64,000 bases of DNA from assembly GCF_002019605.1 (NCBI RefSeq), contig NZ_KV917368.1, forward strand, positions 4,943,070 to 5,007,069. Reading direction: 5' to 3'. Numbering within the stretch: position 1 is the first letter of the stretch; the number at the start of each line of letters is the position of its first letter. The translations under genes were made by a program, and so were the position numbers. This document shows positions 55,007 to 63,470 of this stretch, piece after piece. The notes under the pieces were generated by a model. That model was given only the letters and a program-made list of their open reading frames with translations, ran no database searches and was not told the origin of the DNA. Source of the DNA: Alkalihalobacterium alkalinitrilicum. Lineage in GTDB: Bacteria; Bacillota; Bacilli; Bacillales; Bacillaceae_F.

Positions 55007-55552
55007 GTGAATAAATACTTTATTACAGGTAAAAAAGTAGGGTTAAGAGAATTGAACGTAAATGACGCAAATGAAAAATATATATCTTGGATGAATGATA
55101 GAGAGGTTACAAAGTTTTTAGATACAGGAAATTTTCCAACTAGCCAAGATGATTTAACCAGATATATTACTACTATTAATAAAGGTACAGATATCTTTTT
55201 AGGAATTTTTGATAGACTTTCACAACAGGAAGAACATATTGGAAATATAAAGCTTTCTAACATAAATTGGATTCACCGAACAGCAGAATTAGGAATCATG
55301 ATTGGTGATAAAAGTTATTGGGGAAAAGGATACGGCTCTGAAGCCACATCGTTGTTAGTAGATTTTGGTTTTCGGACGCTAAACATAAGAAAAATATACC
55401 TCGGTGTTTTCGCTAACCATAAATCTGCAATAAAAGCTTATGAAAAAGTGGGTTTTAATATAGATGGAAACATGAAAAAGCATCTTTATTTGGATGGTAA
55501 TTATGTTGATAAAACTTGGATGTCGATTTTTAATAACAATATATCAAATTGA
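55007..55552 (+). CDS. GNAT acetyltransferase (RimJ/SpsD-like)
   Basis: The 181-residue protein shows WMNDREVTKFLDTGNFPTS, the acetyl-CoA motif SYWGKGYGSEATSLLVDFGF near residue 105, and YLGVFANHKSAIKAYEKVGF. It is a GNAT of the RimJ/RimL type. In B. subtilis SpsD, a GNAT, lies after the SpsC aminotransferase; the same order here suggests acylation of the amino sugar. Start GTG with GGAGGAGG upstream. It differs from the PseH-like GNATs at 59713 and 62900. Confidence 0.82.
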   Translation: MNKYFITGKKVGLRELNVNDANEKYISWMNDREVTKFLDTGNFPTSQDDLTRYITTINKGTDIFLGIFDRLSQQEEHIGNIKLSNINWIHRTAELGIMIGDKSYWGKGYGSEATSLLVDFGFRTLNIRKIYLGVFANHKSAIKAYEKVGFNIDGNMKKHLYLDGNYVDKTWMSIFNNNISN

Positions 55553-55595
55553 TCAAGATAAAATTTTTCAGATACTAATTTTATCCATAAAGTAG

Positions 55596-56501
55596 GTGGT
55601 AGGTATTGCGAATCTTTTGGATAACAAAATAGGAATTGGAACAGCTCAATTTGGCAATGTTTACGGTGCTTTTAATCAACATGGGAAAACTCCCTTAAAA
55701 GAAGTTGAAAAGATTATAAATTATTGTTTAGAGAAAAAAGTATATATAATAGATACTGCTCCCACATATGGAGAAAGTGAATTAGTAATAGGGAAATGTT
55801 TACCTCTCTATCATCCATTTAAAATTATTACTAAGACTCCCCATTTTAAAACGGATAAAATTACAACTGTTCATACAGAAAGACTCGTAAAAACGTTTTT
55901 ATTATCATTAGAAAAATTGAAACAACCCTCACTGTACGGGTTATTAATTCATCATGTCAATGATTTGTTCGTTGATAATGGTCATTTACTCTATGAAGTC
56001 ATGCAAGAATTTAAAAGAAAAAAGTTAGTAAAAAAAATAGGGGTTTCAATATACACAGGTGAACAAATTGATCAATTGATGTGTCAGTATCATTTTGATC
56101 TTGTACAATTGCCTATTAATATATTTGATCAACGGTTAATCGAAGGTGGACAATTAAAGAAATTGAAAGAGCAAGGGGTAGAAATTCATGCTAGATCTGC
56201 TTTTTTACAGGGTCTACTAGTTACACCTCCTGATAATCTACATTCCTATTTTAATAATATTAAGAATAGATTAATAGAATATTATAAGTTTATCCAAGCG
56301 TATAGTCTATCACCAACCCAAGCAGCTTTAGGTTTTTTAAAACAGATAAATGAAATAGACGTTATCGTATTAGGAGTAGAGACTAAGGAACAATTAAAGG
56401 AAAATATAAAAGATTATAGCAGAGTATGGCCAAGATGTGATTTAAGTCAATTTGCAATAAGCGATGAAAACATCATCAATCCAACATGTTGGAAAATTTA
56501 G
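55596..56501 (+). CDS. Aldo/keto reductase
   Basis: The 301-residue protein shows the AKR barrel signatures GIGTAQFGNVYGAFN, IDTAPTYGESELVIGKCL (catalytic Asp and Tyr), IITKTPHFK (Lys) and YGLLIHHVNDLF (His). AKRs reduce sugar or aldehyde carbonyls with NADPH. It is not part of the standard pseudaminic route, so it may reduce a later intermediate or a side chain. Start GTG at 55596 is uncertain. Confidence 0.82.
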   Translation: MVGIANLLDNKIGIGTAQFGNVYGAFNQHGKTPLKEVEKIINYCLEKKVYIIDTAPTYGESELVIGKCLPLYHPFKIITKTPHFKTDKITTVHTERLVKTFLLSLEKLKQPSLYGLLIHHVNDLFVDNGHLLYEVMQEFKRKKLVKKIGVSIYTGEQIDQLMCQYHFDLVQLPINIFDQRLIEGGQLKKLKEQGVEIHARSAFLQGLLVTPPDNLHSYFNNIKNRLIEYYKFIQAYSLSPTQAALGFLKQINEIDVIVLGVETKEQLKENIKDYSRVWPRCDLSQFAISDENIINPTCWKI

Positions 56502-56523
56502 GGTTCAAAGGAGTTTTTATTTG

Positions 56524-57303
56524 ATGATATTAGCAATATTACAGGCGCGAATAAGTTCTACAAGATTACCTGGTAAAGTTTTGCAACCTATATTGGGTAC
56601 CCCTATGCTTTTAAGGCAAATTGAACGAGTATCACGATCAAACACTATTAACCAACTTATCGTTGCAACAAGCAATGATCCTTCTGATGATCCAATTGAA
56701 AAAGTATGTATTGAAAATAGGATTAAATACTTTCGTGGAAGCCTTGAAAATGTTTTGGATCGATTTTATCAGGCAGCACTTCCATTTTCTCCTTCAAATA
56801 TTGTTCGCATTACAGGTGATTGTCCTCTTATTGATCCAAATTTATTGGATAACATTGTGAAGTTTCACCTGGACAATCAATTTCAATACACCAGTAATAC
56901 TATAGAACAGACTTTTCCAGATGGTTTAGATATAGAAGTTTTTGAATTTTTTTGTTTAAAGAAAGCTTGGGAGGAAGCAGAACTTCCCTCACAAAAAGAA
57001 CATGTAACTCCTTTTATTTATCAAAATAAAGATCGTTTTAAAGTAGGCAGTTATAAAAATGATACCGATTTATCCGAGTATCGTTGGACTGTCGATGAGG
57101 AAATAGATTTTGTTTTGGTAAATACAATATTTGAAGCTCTCTATCCAGTAAATCCAGTTTTTGAAACAATGGATATATTAAAATTTTTAGATGATCATCC
57201 CCATCTAAAACTTATAAATATAATGCACAAACGGAATGAAGGTTATGAAAAATCAATCATAGAGGAAAGTAAAACAGAAAAAGAGGGATTGGAAAATGAA
57301 TAA
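56524..57303 (+). CDS. spsF: Cytidylyltransferase (SpsF/PseF-like)
   Basis: The 259-residue protein starts MILAILQARISSTRLPGKVL (LGGxxxS/RLPGK type), with NQLIVATSNDPSDDPIE, RYFRGS-like KYFRGSLENVLDRF and RITGDCPLIDP. It resembles B. subtilis SpsF and activates a nonulosonic acid with CTP. AAAGGAG lies about 11 bases before ATG 56524. It overlaps the following aminotransferase by 8 bases. A decayed relative lies at 62324. Confidence 0.85.
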   Translation: MILAILQARISSTRLPGKVLQPILGTPMLLRQIERVSRSNTINQLIVATSNDPSDDPIEKVCIENRIKYFRGSLENVLDRFYQAALPFSPSNIVRITGDCPLIDPNLLDNIVKFHLDNQFQYTSNTIEQTFPDGLDIEVFEFFCLKKAWEEAELPSQKEHVTPFIYQNKDRFKVGSYKNDTDLSEYRWTVDEEIDFVLVNTIFEALYPVNPVFETMDILKFLDDHPHLKLINIMHKRNEGYEKSIIEESKTEKEGLENE

Positions 57304-58588
57304 AAAACGATATATTCATTCAGAATTACTACTGAAAAGGGCATTAAATACCATTCCACTCGGAAGTCAAACTTTTAGTAAAAGTAAAACTCAATATCCT
57401 TTTGGAGTTTCCCCTTTTTTTTTAAAAAAAGGAGAGAAGAGTCGTGTTTGGGATGTAGATGGAAATGAGTATATCGATTTTGTTAATGGTCTTGCGGCTA
57501 TTACATTAGGTTACAATGATCCAGATGTGACAAAGGCTGTTCAAGAACAATTATGTGAAGGAGTTATCTTCACTCTACCGCATCCAATTGAAGTTCAAGT
57601 TTCTGAAAAAATTGTGGATATGGTACCATGCGCAGAAATGGTTCGCTTTGGCAAAAATGGCTCGGATGCAACTGCTGGTTCTATACGGTTAGCTAGAGCC
57701 TATACAAGGAGAGATCATGTTGCAGTATGCGGTTATCATGGTTGGCAAGATTGGTATATTGGTACCACGAATCGTGATCTTGGTGTACCCAATGTAACAA
57801 AAAATTTAACACATACATTTACTTATAATGATATAGAATCATTAAAGAAAATTTTTAATCAATTTCCTGATCAAATAGCAGCAGTTATATTGGAGCCGAT
57901 GAATATTGAGGAACCTAAAGATGGCTTTCTAGAAGAGATAAAAGAATTAACCCATAATTCAGGATCTTTACTAATATTTGATGAAACAATTACAGGTTTT
58001 CGCTTTGCAAATGGCGGTGCTCAATCTTATTTTGGTGTGATTCCTGACCTTGCTACCTTTGGTAAAGGAATGGCAAACGGATTTCCAATATCCGCACTTA
58101 CTGGTTCTGAAAAAATTATGAAATTAATGGAAGAGGTTTTTTATTCTTTTACATTTGGTGGTGAAGCTCTATCTTTAGCCGCTTCATATGCAACCATGTC
58201 GAAGTTACAACATTATCCAGTAATTGATACTTTAAAATCACAAGGAGAAAAAGTAATAACCGGAATTCAATCCTTGATTCAAAAACATCATATGAGTCAT
58301 ATATTATCTATAACCGGTCATCCATCATGGTCCTTTTTATTATTTAAAGATGTACGTCAATATAATCAATGGGAAATTAAAACCTTATTTTTGCAAGAGG
58401 TGTTTGCAAGAGGAATTCTATCGCTCGGTACGCACAACATGAGCTATGCACATACTGATCAAGACATAGTACGTTTACTACAAGTTTATGATGAGGTTTT
58501 TTCGGTTATAAAAGAAGCTGTAGATCAATCCAAAATGGATAAATTCCTTAAGTGTAATCCTTTAAAGCCATTATTTAAACTTCGATAA
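57296..58588 (+). CDS. Class III aminotransferase (glutamate-1-semialdehyde aminomutase-like)
   Basis: The 430-residue protein has the GSA aminotransferase pattern: IPLGSQTFSKSKTQYPFGVS, WDVDGNEYIDFVNGLAA, VRFGKNGSDATAGSIRLAR, IFDETITGFRFANGGAQ and the PLP lysine in ATFGKGMANGFPISALTG near residue 262. It is not the haem enzyme by context; it would be an extra amino transfer or isomerisation in the nonulosonic pathway. It overlaps spsF and lies 10 bases before the PseG-like gene. Confidence 0.87.
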   Translation: MNKKRYIHSELLLKRALNTIPLGSQTFSKSKTQYPFGVSPFFLKKGEKSRVWDVDGNEYIDFVNGLAAITLGYNDPDVTKAVQEQLCEGVIFTLPHPIEVQVSEKIVDMVPCAEMVRFGKNGSDATAGSIRLARAYTRRDHVAVCGYHGWQDWYIGTTNRDLGVPNVTKNLTHTFTYNDIESLKKIFNQFPDQIAAVILEPMNIEEPKDGFLEEIKELTHNSGSLLIFDETITGFRFANGGAQSYFGVIPDLATFGKGMANGFPISALTGSEKIMKLMEEVFYSFTFGGEALSLAASYATMSKLQHYPVIDTLKSQGEKVITGIQSLIQKHHMSHILSITGHPSWSFLLFKDVRQYNQWEIKTLFLQEVFARGILSLGTHNMSYAHTDQDIVRLLQVYDEVFSVIKEAVDQSKMDKFLKCNPLKPLFKLR

Positions 58589-58598
58589 AGGAAGTGAA

Positions 58599-59729
58599 AT
58601 GGGGATAGATAAAAAAATGGAGGTTTTTATACGTGTTGATGCTTCAATTGAGATCGGAACGGGTCATGTTATGCGGTGTCTAACACTTGCCAATGAATTA
58701 ACGAGGAAAGAGGCTAAAGTCTATTTTATTTGTCGTCAACTTTCAAGAAATCTCTGTAAATATATACAAAAAAAGGGCTTTAATGTCTTTTCTTTACCTG
58801 CTCCCCAAAAAGGAAAAAGGCTCGAAGTTGATCCTTATGTTACTCATTCACATTGGTTAGGAGTTAACTGGAGAACAGATGCAAAACAAACAAAGAAAAT
58901 ATTAGTTAATCAAAAAGTGGTCGATTGGTTAATTATTGACCATTATGCGATTGATAAAAAATGGGAAGAAGAATTTCGCCCCTATGTAAAAAAAATTATG
59001 GTGATCGATGATTTAGCAGATCGAGCCCATGATTGTGATATATTATTGGATCAAAATCTGTATGTCAATATGGAAAGTCGTTATGAAGGGTTATTACCTG
59101 AATCTTGCATTAAATTATTAGGACCTAAATATGCATTGTTACGACCAGAATTCCAAAAGGTTAGGAAACAATTGAAAACACGAGATGGAAAGGTTAGACG
59201 CATATTAATATTTTTTGGTGGAACGGATCCATCAAATGAAACAATGAAAGCATTAGAAGCAATAAAATTATTGAATAGAAATGATATTATCGTAGATATT
59301 GTCGTTGGAAGTCCAAACCCTAATAAGGAACAAGTGAAACAAATAGCTTATCAGATGCCCAATGTCTATTATTATTGTCAAATAGATAATATAGCTGAAC
59401 TTATGGCTCAAGCAGATTTAGCCATTGGTGCTGGGGGGAGTACCACTTGGGAAAGATGTTTTTTAGGGCTGCCAACAATAACAATTATTACAGCTTTTAA
59501 TCAAGTTGAAGTAATTACAGCTGCAGAAACAAAAGGTATTGTAATTAATTTAGGAAAAGCTATAGAAATACAATCAAAAGATATAGCAATAAAATTGGAA
59601 GAGTTGATCAGAGAACCTTCAATAATAAAGAAACTATCTAAACATTCCCTTGAAACAATGTCAGAAATATCGAATTGTACGATTTCTAAATACATTTTAG
59701 AGGAGAATGAATATGGACAAAGTTGGTAA
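58599..59729 (+). CDS. spsG: PseG/SpsG-like UDP-sugar hydrolase
   Basis: The 376-residue GT-B-like protein has VDASIEIGTGHVMRCLTLAN near residue 12, WLIIDHYAIDKKWE, VIDDLADRAHDCDILLDQN, FFGGTDPSNETMKAL and GAGGSTTWERCFLGLP, the PseG signature. PseG removes UDP from the bis-acetamido sugar before condensation with PEP. AAAGGAAG precedes the ATG. Its 3' end overlaps the GNAT start at 59713. Confidence 0.88.
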   Translation: MGIDKKMEVFIRVDASIEIGTGHVMRCLTLANELTRKEAKVYFICRQLSRNLCKYIQKKGFNVFSLPAPQKGKRLEVDPYVTHSHWLGVNWRTDAKQTKKILVNQKVVDWLIIDHYAIDKKWEEEFRPYVKKIMVIDDLADRAHDCDILLDQNLYVNMESRYEGLLPESCIKLLGPKYALLRPEFQKVRKQLKTRDGKVRRILIFFGGTDPSNETMKALEAIKLLNRNDIIVDIVVGSPNPNKEQVKQIAYQMPNVYYYCQIDNIAELMAQADLAIGAGGSTTWERCFLGLPTITIITAFNQVEVITAAETKGIVINLGKAIEIQSKDIAIKLEELIREPSIIKKLSKHSLETMSEISNCTISKYILEENEYGQSW

Positions 59730-60258
59730 TACTCTTTGAAAGATTTAGATCAAAATGATTTAGAGATAATACTTAAGTGGCGCAACTCTAATAGAATCAT
59801 AAATTTAATGTATAGAGATACTGAAATCACAATGAGCGAGCACGAACAAGGGTTTCAAAGAGTAACAAAAGATAAAAGATATTTAGTAAAACTTTTAGTA
59901 TATGAAAATCGAAGGTTGGGATTAGTTAACTTTGCAGACATTGATAGAATGAACAACAGATGTTATTGGGGATTTCATATAGGGGACCTGGGAGCACCAC
60001 GTGAGTCTGGAACAATGATGGGGTTGTTAGCTTTAAATTTAATCTTTGAAAAAATGGGACTTAGAAAAAGTATGTGCAGAAATATTGGAATTTAATAGTA
60101 CCAGTTTAAAATACCATAAAAAATTGGGGTTTACGGAGGAAGGAAGATTACTACAGCATGTTTTAAAAAATGGCCAATATATAGATGTGTTACCGATGGC
60201 TCTTTTTTCCGATCAGTGGAAAGAAGTGAAGAAAAAACTTTTAACGAATGTTAGGTGA
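59713..60258 (+). pseudogene. PseH-like GNAT acetyltransferase, two frame breaks
   Basis: Starting at ATG 59713 (GAGGAG 7 bases upstream) the frame reads MDKVGNTL and must lose its register at the T run 59735-59737 to continue as KDLDQNDLEIILKWRNSNRI. A second break at the A run 60065-60069 separates LIFEKMGLRK from CAEILEFNSTSLKYHKKLGF. Correcting both gives 181 residues, close to the intact PseH-like protein at 62900. Single-base indels in short homopolymers; probably inactive and replaceable by the intact copy. Confidence 0.8.
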
Positions 60259-60264
60259 ATGAAC

Positions 60265-61314
60265 ATGAAAATAATTGAAATACAAGGGAGAAAAATTGGC
60301 ACTAAATACCCCCCATTCATCATTGCTGAAATGTCAGGAAATCATAACCAATCGTTAGAACGTGCGTTAGAGATAGTTGAGGCGGCAGCGAAAGCAGGAG
60401 CTCATGCTTTAAAGCTTCAAACCTATACGGCAGACACAATGACTTTAAATCTTTCTCATGGTGACTTTTTTATTAGTGATTCAAACAGTCTATGGAAAGA
60501 TCAGTCATTATATAAACTCTATCAAAAAGCTTACACGCCTTGGGAATGGCATAAACCGATTTTTGATCGTTGTAAAGAGTTGGGTATTATAGGTTTTAGT
60601 TCGCCTTTTGATGAAACAGCAGTTGACTTTCTTGAGACGTTGGATGTACCTTGTTACAAAATTGCATCATTTGAAAATACGGATTTGCCTTTAATTCGCA
60701 AAATAGCTTCTACTGGGAAACCGATGATTATTTCCACTGGGATGGCAACAGTAGCAGAAATAGATGAAGCTGTTCGTACAGTTAAGGCATCCGGAGCAAT
60801 GAAGGTTATTCTATTAAAGTGCACAAGCACATATCCAGCTACGACAGAAAATTCAAATATTCTTACTATTCCACATATGAGGGAACTTTTTCAATGTCAG
60901 GTTGGTTTATCTGATCATACTATGGGAGTAGGTACAGCTGTGGCTAGTGTAGCTTTAGGTTCTACAGTGATCGAAAAACATTTTACTCTATCTCGAGCCG
61001 ATGGTGGAGTAGACTCTACATTTTCCTTAGAACCCGACGAAATGCAATTGCTAGTTATTGAAACAAAGAGGGCATGGGAGTCACTCGGTAGTGTTCATTA
61101 TGGGTCATCACAAGAAGAAAAGGTATCCTTACAATATCGACGTTCATTGTTCGCTTCCCAAGATATAAAAGCTGGTGAAGTATTTACAAAAAGTAATTTA
61201 AGAATAATACGGCCTGGAAATGGTTTAGAGCCAAAGTACTACGATGTTTTGTTAGGCAAACAGGTAAAGGTTGATGTTAAAAAAGGTACCCCTGTCAGTT
61301 GGGATTTAATATAA
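60265..61314 (+). CDS. pseI: Nonulosonic acid synthase (PseI/SpsE/NeuB family)
   Basis: The 349-residue protein has PPFIIAEMSGNHNQSLERAL, GAHALKLQTYTADTMTL, SSPFDETAVDFLETLDVP, YKIASFENTDLPLIRKIA, STGMATVAEIDEAV and QVGLSDHTMGVG, the NeuB core, followed by a SAF-type C-terminal domain (about 285-349, with RRSLFASQDIKAGE). It condenses PEP with a 6-deoxy di-acetamido hexose. ATG at 60265 follows AGGTG; the start is two codons inside the longer frame. Confidence 0.92.
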   Translation: MKIIEIQGRKIGTKYPPFIIAEMSGNHNQSLERALEIVEAAAKAGAHALKLQTYTADTMTLNLSHGDFFISDSNSLWKDQSLYKLYQKAYTPWEWHKPIFDRCKELGIIGFSSPFDETAVDFLETLDVPCYKIASFENTDLPLIRKIASTGKPMIISTGMATVAEIDEAVRTVKASGAMKVILLKCTSTYPATTENSNILTIPHMRELFQCQVGLSDHTMGVGTAVASVALGSTVIEKHFTLSRADGGVDSTFSLEPDEMQLLVIETKRAWESLGSVHYGSSQEEKVSLQYRRSLFASQDIKAGEVFTKSNLRIIRPGNGLEPKYYDVLLGKQVKVDVKKGTPVSWDLI

Positions 61315-61799
61315 GTGTTAAGCTACTCGATAAGAGGAAAGAATATTAACCTAAATTGAAATAATTGATAGCAGCTTGGAGTAATTAGAATAGTCACTGT
61401 GATACCCCGAAAAATATTGTTTCACGGAATGTTTCACGTTGGTAGATGGAATGGGAGTCTGACCCACTAAGGTTAAGCAATAGTGCAGTGGGGGTCATTG
61501 AATTGCCCCCTGTTAAGTAGACAGGACTCTTTTTAGGGTCATAGTCATGAATGAATTTAATTGGAGTTATGACTCTGAATAATCTCTATAATCTCTTGAC
61601 CATATTGTTCAGCCTGGCTTCACGTTGAGTTCTTTTGAACGCCTCGTGCGAAAATCTGTAAGCGTTACCTTTAATTCTTCCAGGTTAGTATCTGTAGACT
61701 GAACATTCGTCGACATTCTTTGAGAGATAGTCTCTATACGTTCGGACAAATAATCAGGAATATTATAATAAATTAGTTAACTTTAGATCCCATTGTATT
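61315..61799. other. Non-coding region with remnant of a reverse-strand gene
   Basis: About 485 bases separate the synthase gene from the decayed aminotransferase. On the reverse strand about 61775-61560 reads IPDYLSERIETISQRM, DTNLEELKVTLTDFRTRRSK and, after one frameshift, AEQYGQEIIEIIQSH-stop; the 5' end is cut off by the aminotransferase remnant. I do not recognise the family. Positions 61440-61560 hold GC-richer inverted repeats (ACCCACT/AGTGGG, GGGGG/CCCCC) of the kind seen at insertion sequence ends, but no transposase is present. Confidence 0.45.
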
Positions 61800-62315
61800 A
61801 CAAGACATATAAATCAGTTAGAAATAAAGATGGTGGGGGTTGGTATTATGAACAATTAGATTTAGGTTTCAACTATAGATTAACGGACTTTCAAGCTGCT
61901 CTGGGAATAAGTCAACTAAAAAAATAGATAAGTTTATTACGAGAAGAAAAGAAATAGTAGCAAAGTATAATGAAGCATTTGAAAATCTAGATGGAATAAT
62001 ACTTCAAAAAAATGCTGACTTTTCAGGTCAAATCACCTTTATGTTTTAGAATTAGATTTAGAGAAATTAAAGGTTGATCGAAGACATATATATGAAGCAC
62101 TTTTGGCTGAAAACATAGGAGTTCACGTTCATTATATCCCAGTTTACTTGCATCCATACTATCAAAGTTTAGGATATCCTAAAGGTTTGTGTCCAAAAGC
62201 AGAAGACCTATATAATAGTATGCTAACAGTGCCTTTATTTCCTGCTATGTCAGATAAAGATGTAGAAGATGTTATTAATGGTTTTTACAAAATTATAAAC
62301 TTCTATCGGAAATAG
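61800..62315 (+). pseudogene. Decayed C-terminal half of a DegT/PseC aminotransferase
   Basis: Fragments in shifting frames match the aminotransferase at 53791: WYYEQLDLGFNYRLTDFQAA and LGISQLKK-stop, then, after two frame changes, a final open stretch with ENIGVHVHYIPVYLHPYYQS and LFPAMSDKDVEDVINGFY. The first half, including the PLP lysine, is absent. Confidence 0.85.
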
Positions 62316-62323
62316 GAGGTTAA

Positions 62324-62780
62324 TATGAAAATAGCAGCTATTATACAAGCAAGAATGGTTCAGCAAGACTTTCAGGTAAAGTAATGAAAGATATAATGGG
62401 AAGAACTGTACTATCGCATGTTATAGAAAGAGTTAAACAATCTAATTTAATAGAGGAGATTATTATTGCTACAACAGTACAAGAGAGAGATAAATCTATT
62501 GAATATGAAGCAATTAAATGTGGTGCTAAGGTATATAGGGGTAGTGAAGAAGACGTTCTCAGTTAGTACTATTTAGCAGCGAAAGAAAACAATATAGATA
62601 TTATTGTAAGAATTACTTCTAATTGCCCTGTAATTGATTCAAATGTAATAGATGAAATTATTAACTTCTATCTAAAAAATAAATATCACATCGTAACAAA
62701 TGCTGGATCAGATCTAAGTCAAAGAACATTTCCTAGAGGATTAGACATTATATAATTTAATGTAAATTTCACGAGCTTTA
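62324..62780 (+). pseudogene. Decayed cytidylyltransferase (spsF-like)
   Basis: From ATG 62324 (AGGAGG upstream) the frame reads MKIAAIIQARM, loses register, then KVMKDIMGRTVLSHVIERV and CGAKVYRGSEEDVLS with an in-frame TAG at about 62565, then IIVRITSNCPVIDSNVIDE. It continues to FPRGLDII and breaks off. A relative of the intact gene at 56524 with at least three lesions. Confidence 0.85.
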
Positions 62781-62899
62781 CCAGTTCTGTAACTCAATAC
62801 AGACCCTTATTGGATGTTATTGAACCTGTTGGACAACTATCCAAAGTAAAAGAGGGATTAATCCGTCACATTGAGCAAAAAACGAGAGGTGATCGTAAT

Positions 62900-63457
62900 A
62901 TGACCGCGAGACTACGAAAAGTAACGGAACATGATTTAGAACAAATTATGTTGTGGAGAATGTCTGAAGAAGTAACAAAATACATGTACACAGATCCTGT
63001 TTTAACCTTAGAAGACCAGCGCAATTGGTTTAAAAAAATCAATGAAAATATTCATGTAGAAAAATATTGGATTATCGAGCTTGAAGATGGAACACCTGTT
63101 GGGCTTATGAGTGTTAATCACATTGATAAACGAAATCATCAAGCCTCTTGGGCCTATTATCTTGGAAGTGTGGAAGCAAGAGGAAAAGGTCTTGGGCGTA
63201 TTTTAGAATGTAACATGTATGACTATGCGTTTGATACGCTAGGCCTTCATAAACTTTGGTGTGAGGTGTTTCAATTTAACGAAAACGTTATCGGCATGCA
63301 CCAAAAGTTTGGGTCAAAAATTGAAGGAACATTTATTGACCATATTTACAAAAATGGAGAGTACCACAATGTTGTAAGAATGGGTATCCTTTCTCATGAA
63401 TGGGTTGAACGAAAACCACTTACGCCTTATGAAAAAATAACCATTGAAATTCAGTAG
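62900..63457 (+). CDS. pseH: PseH-type UDP-sugar N-acetyltransferase
   Basis: The 185-residue GNAT begins MTARLRKVTEHDLEQIMLWR and has SEEVTKYMYTDPVLTLEDQ, YYLGSVEARGKGLGRILECN (acetyl-CoA loop) and GTFIDHIYKNGEYHNVVRMG, the PseH pattern. It would acetylate the 4-amino group of the altrosamine intermediate. AGGTG precedes ATG 62900. The 115 bases upstream are open in the same frame (reading VIEPVGQLSKVKEGLIRHIE), probably the tail of a lost gene. Confidence 0.87.
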   Translation: MTARLRKVTEHDLEQIMLWRMSEEVTKYMYTDPVLTLEDQRNWFKKINENIHVEKYWIIELEDGTPVGLMSVNHIDKRNHQASWAYYLGSVEARGKGLGRILECNMYDYAFDTLGLHKLWCEVFQFNENVIGMHQKFGSKIEGTFIDHIYKNGEYHNVVRMGILSHEWVERKPLTPYEKITIEIQ

Positions 63458-63470
63458 GGGGAACTTAAAT

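Noticed and set aside
61425-61455. parS site (GTTTCACG occurs twice)
   Set aside because: Both occurrences are half-sites only; neither continues into the inverted half of TGTTTCACGTGAAACA.
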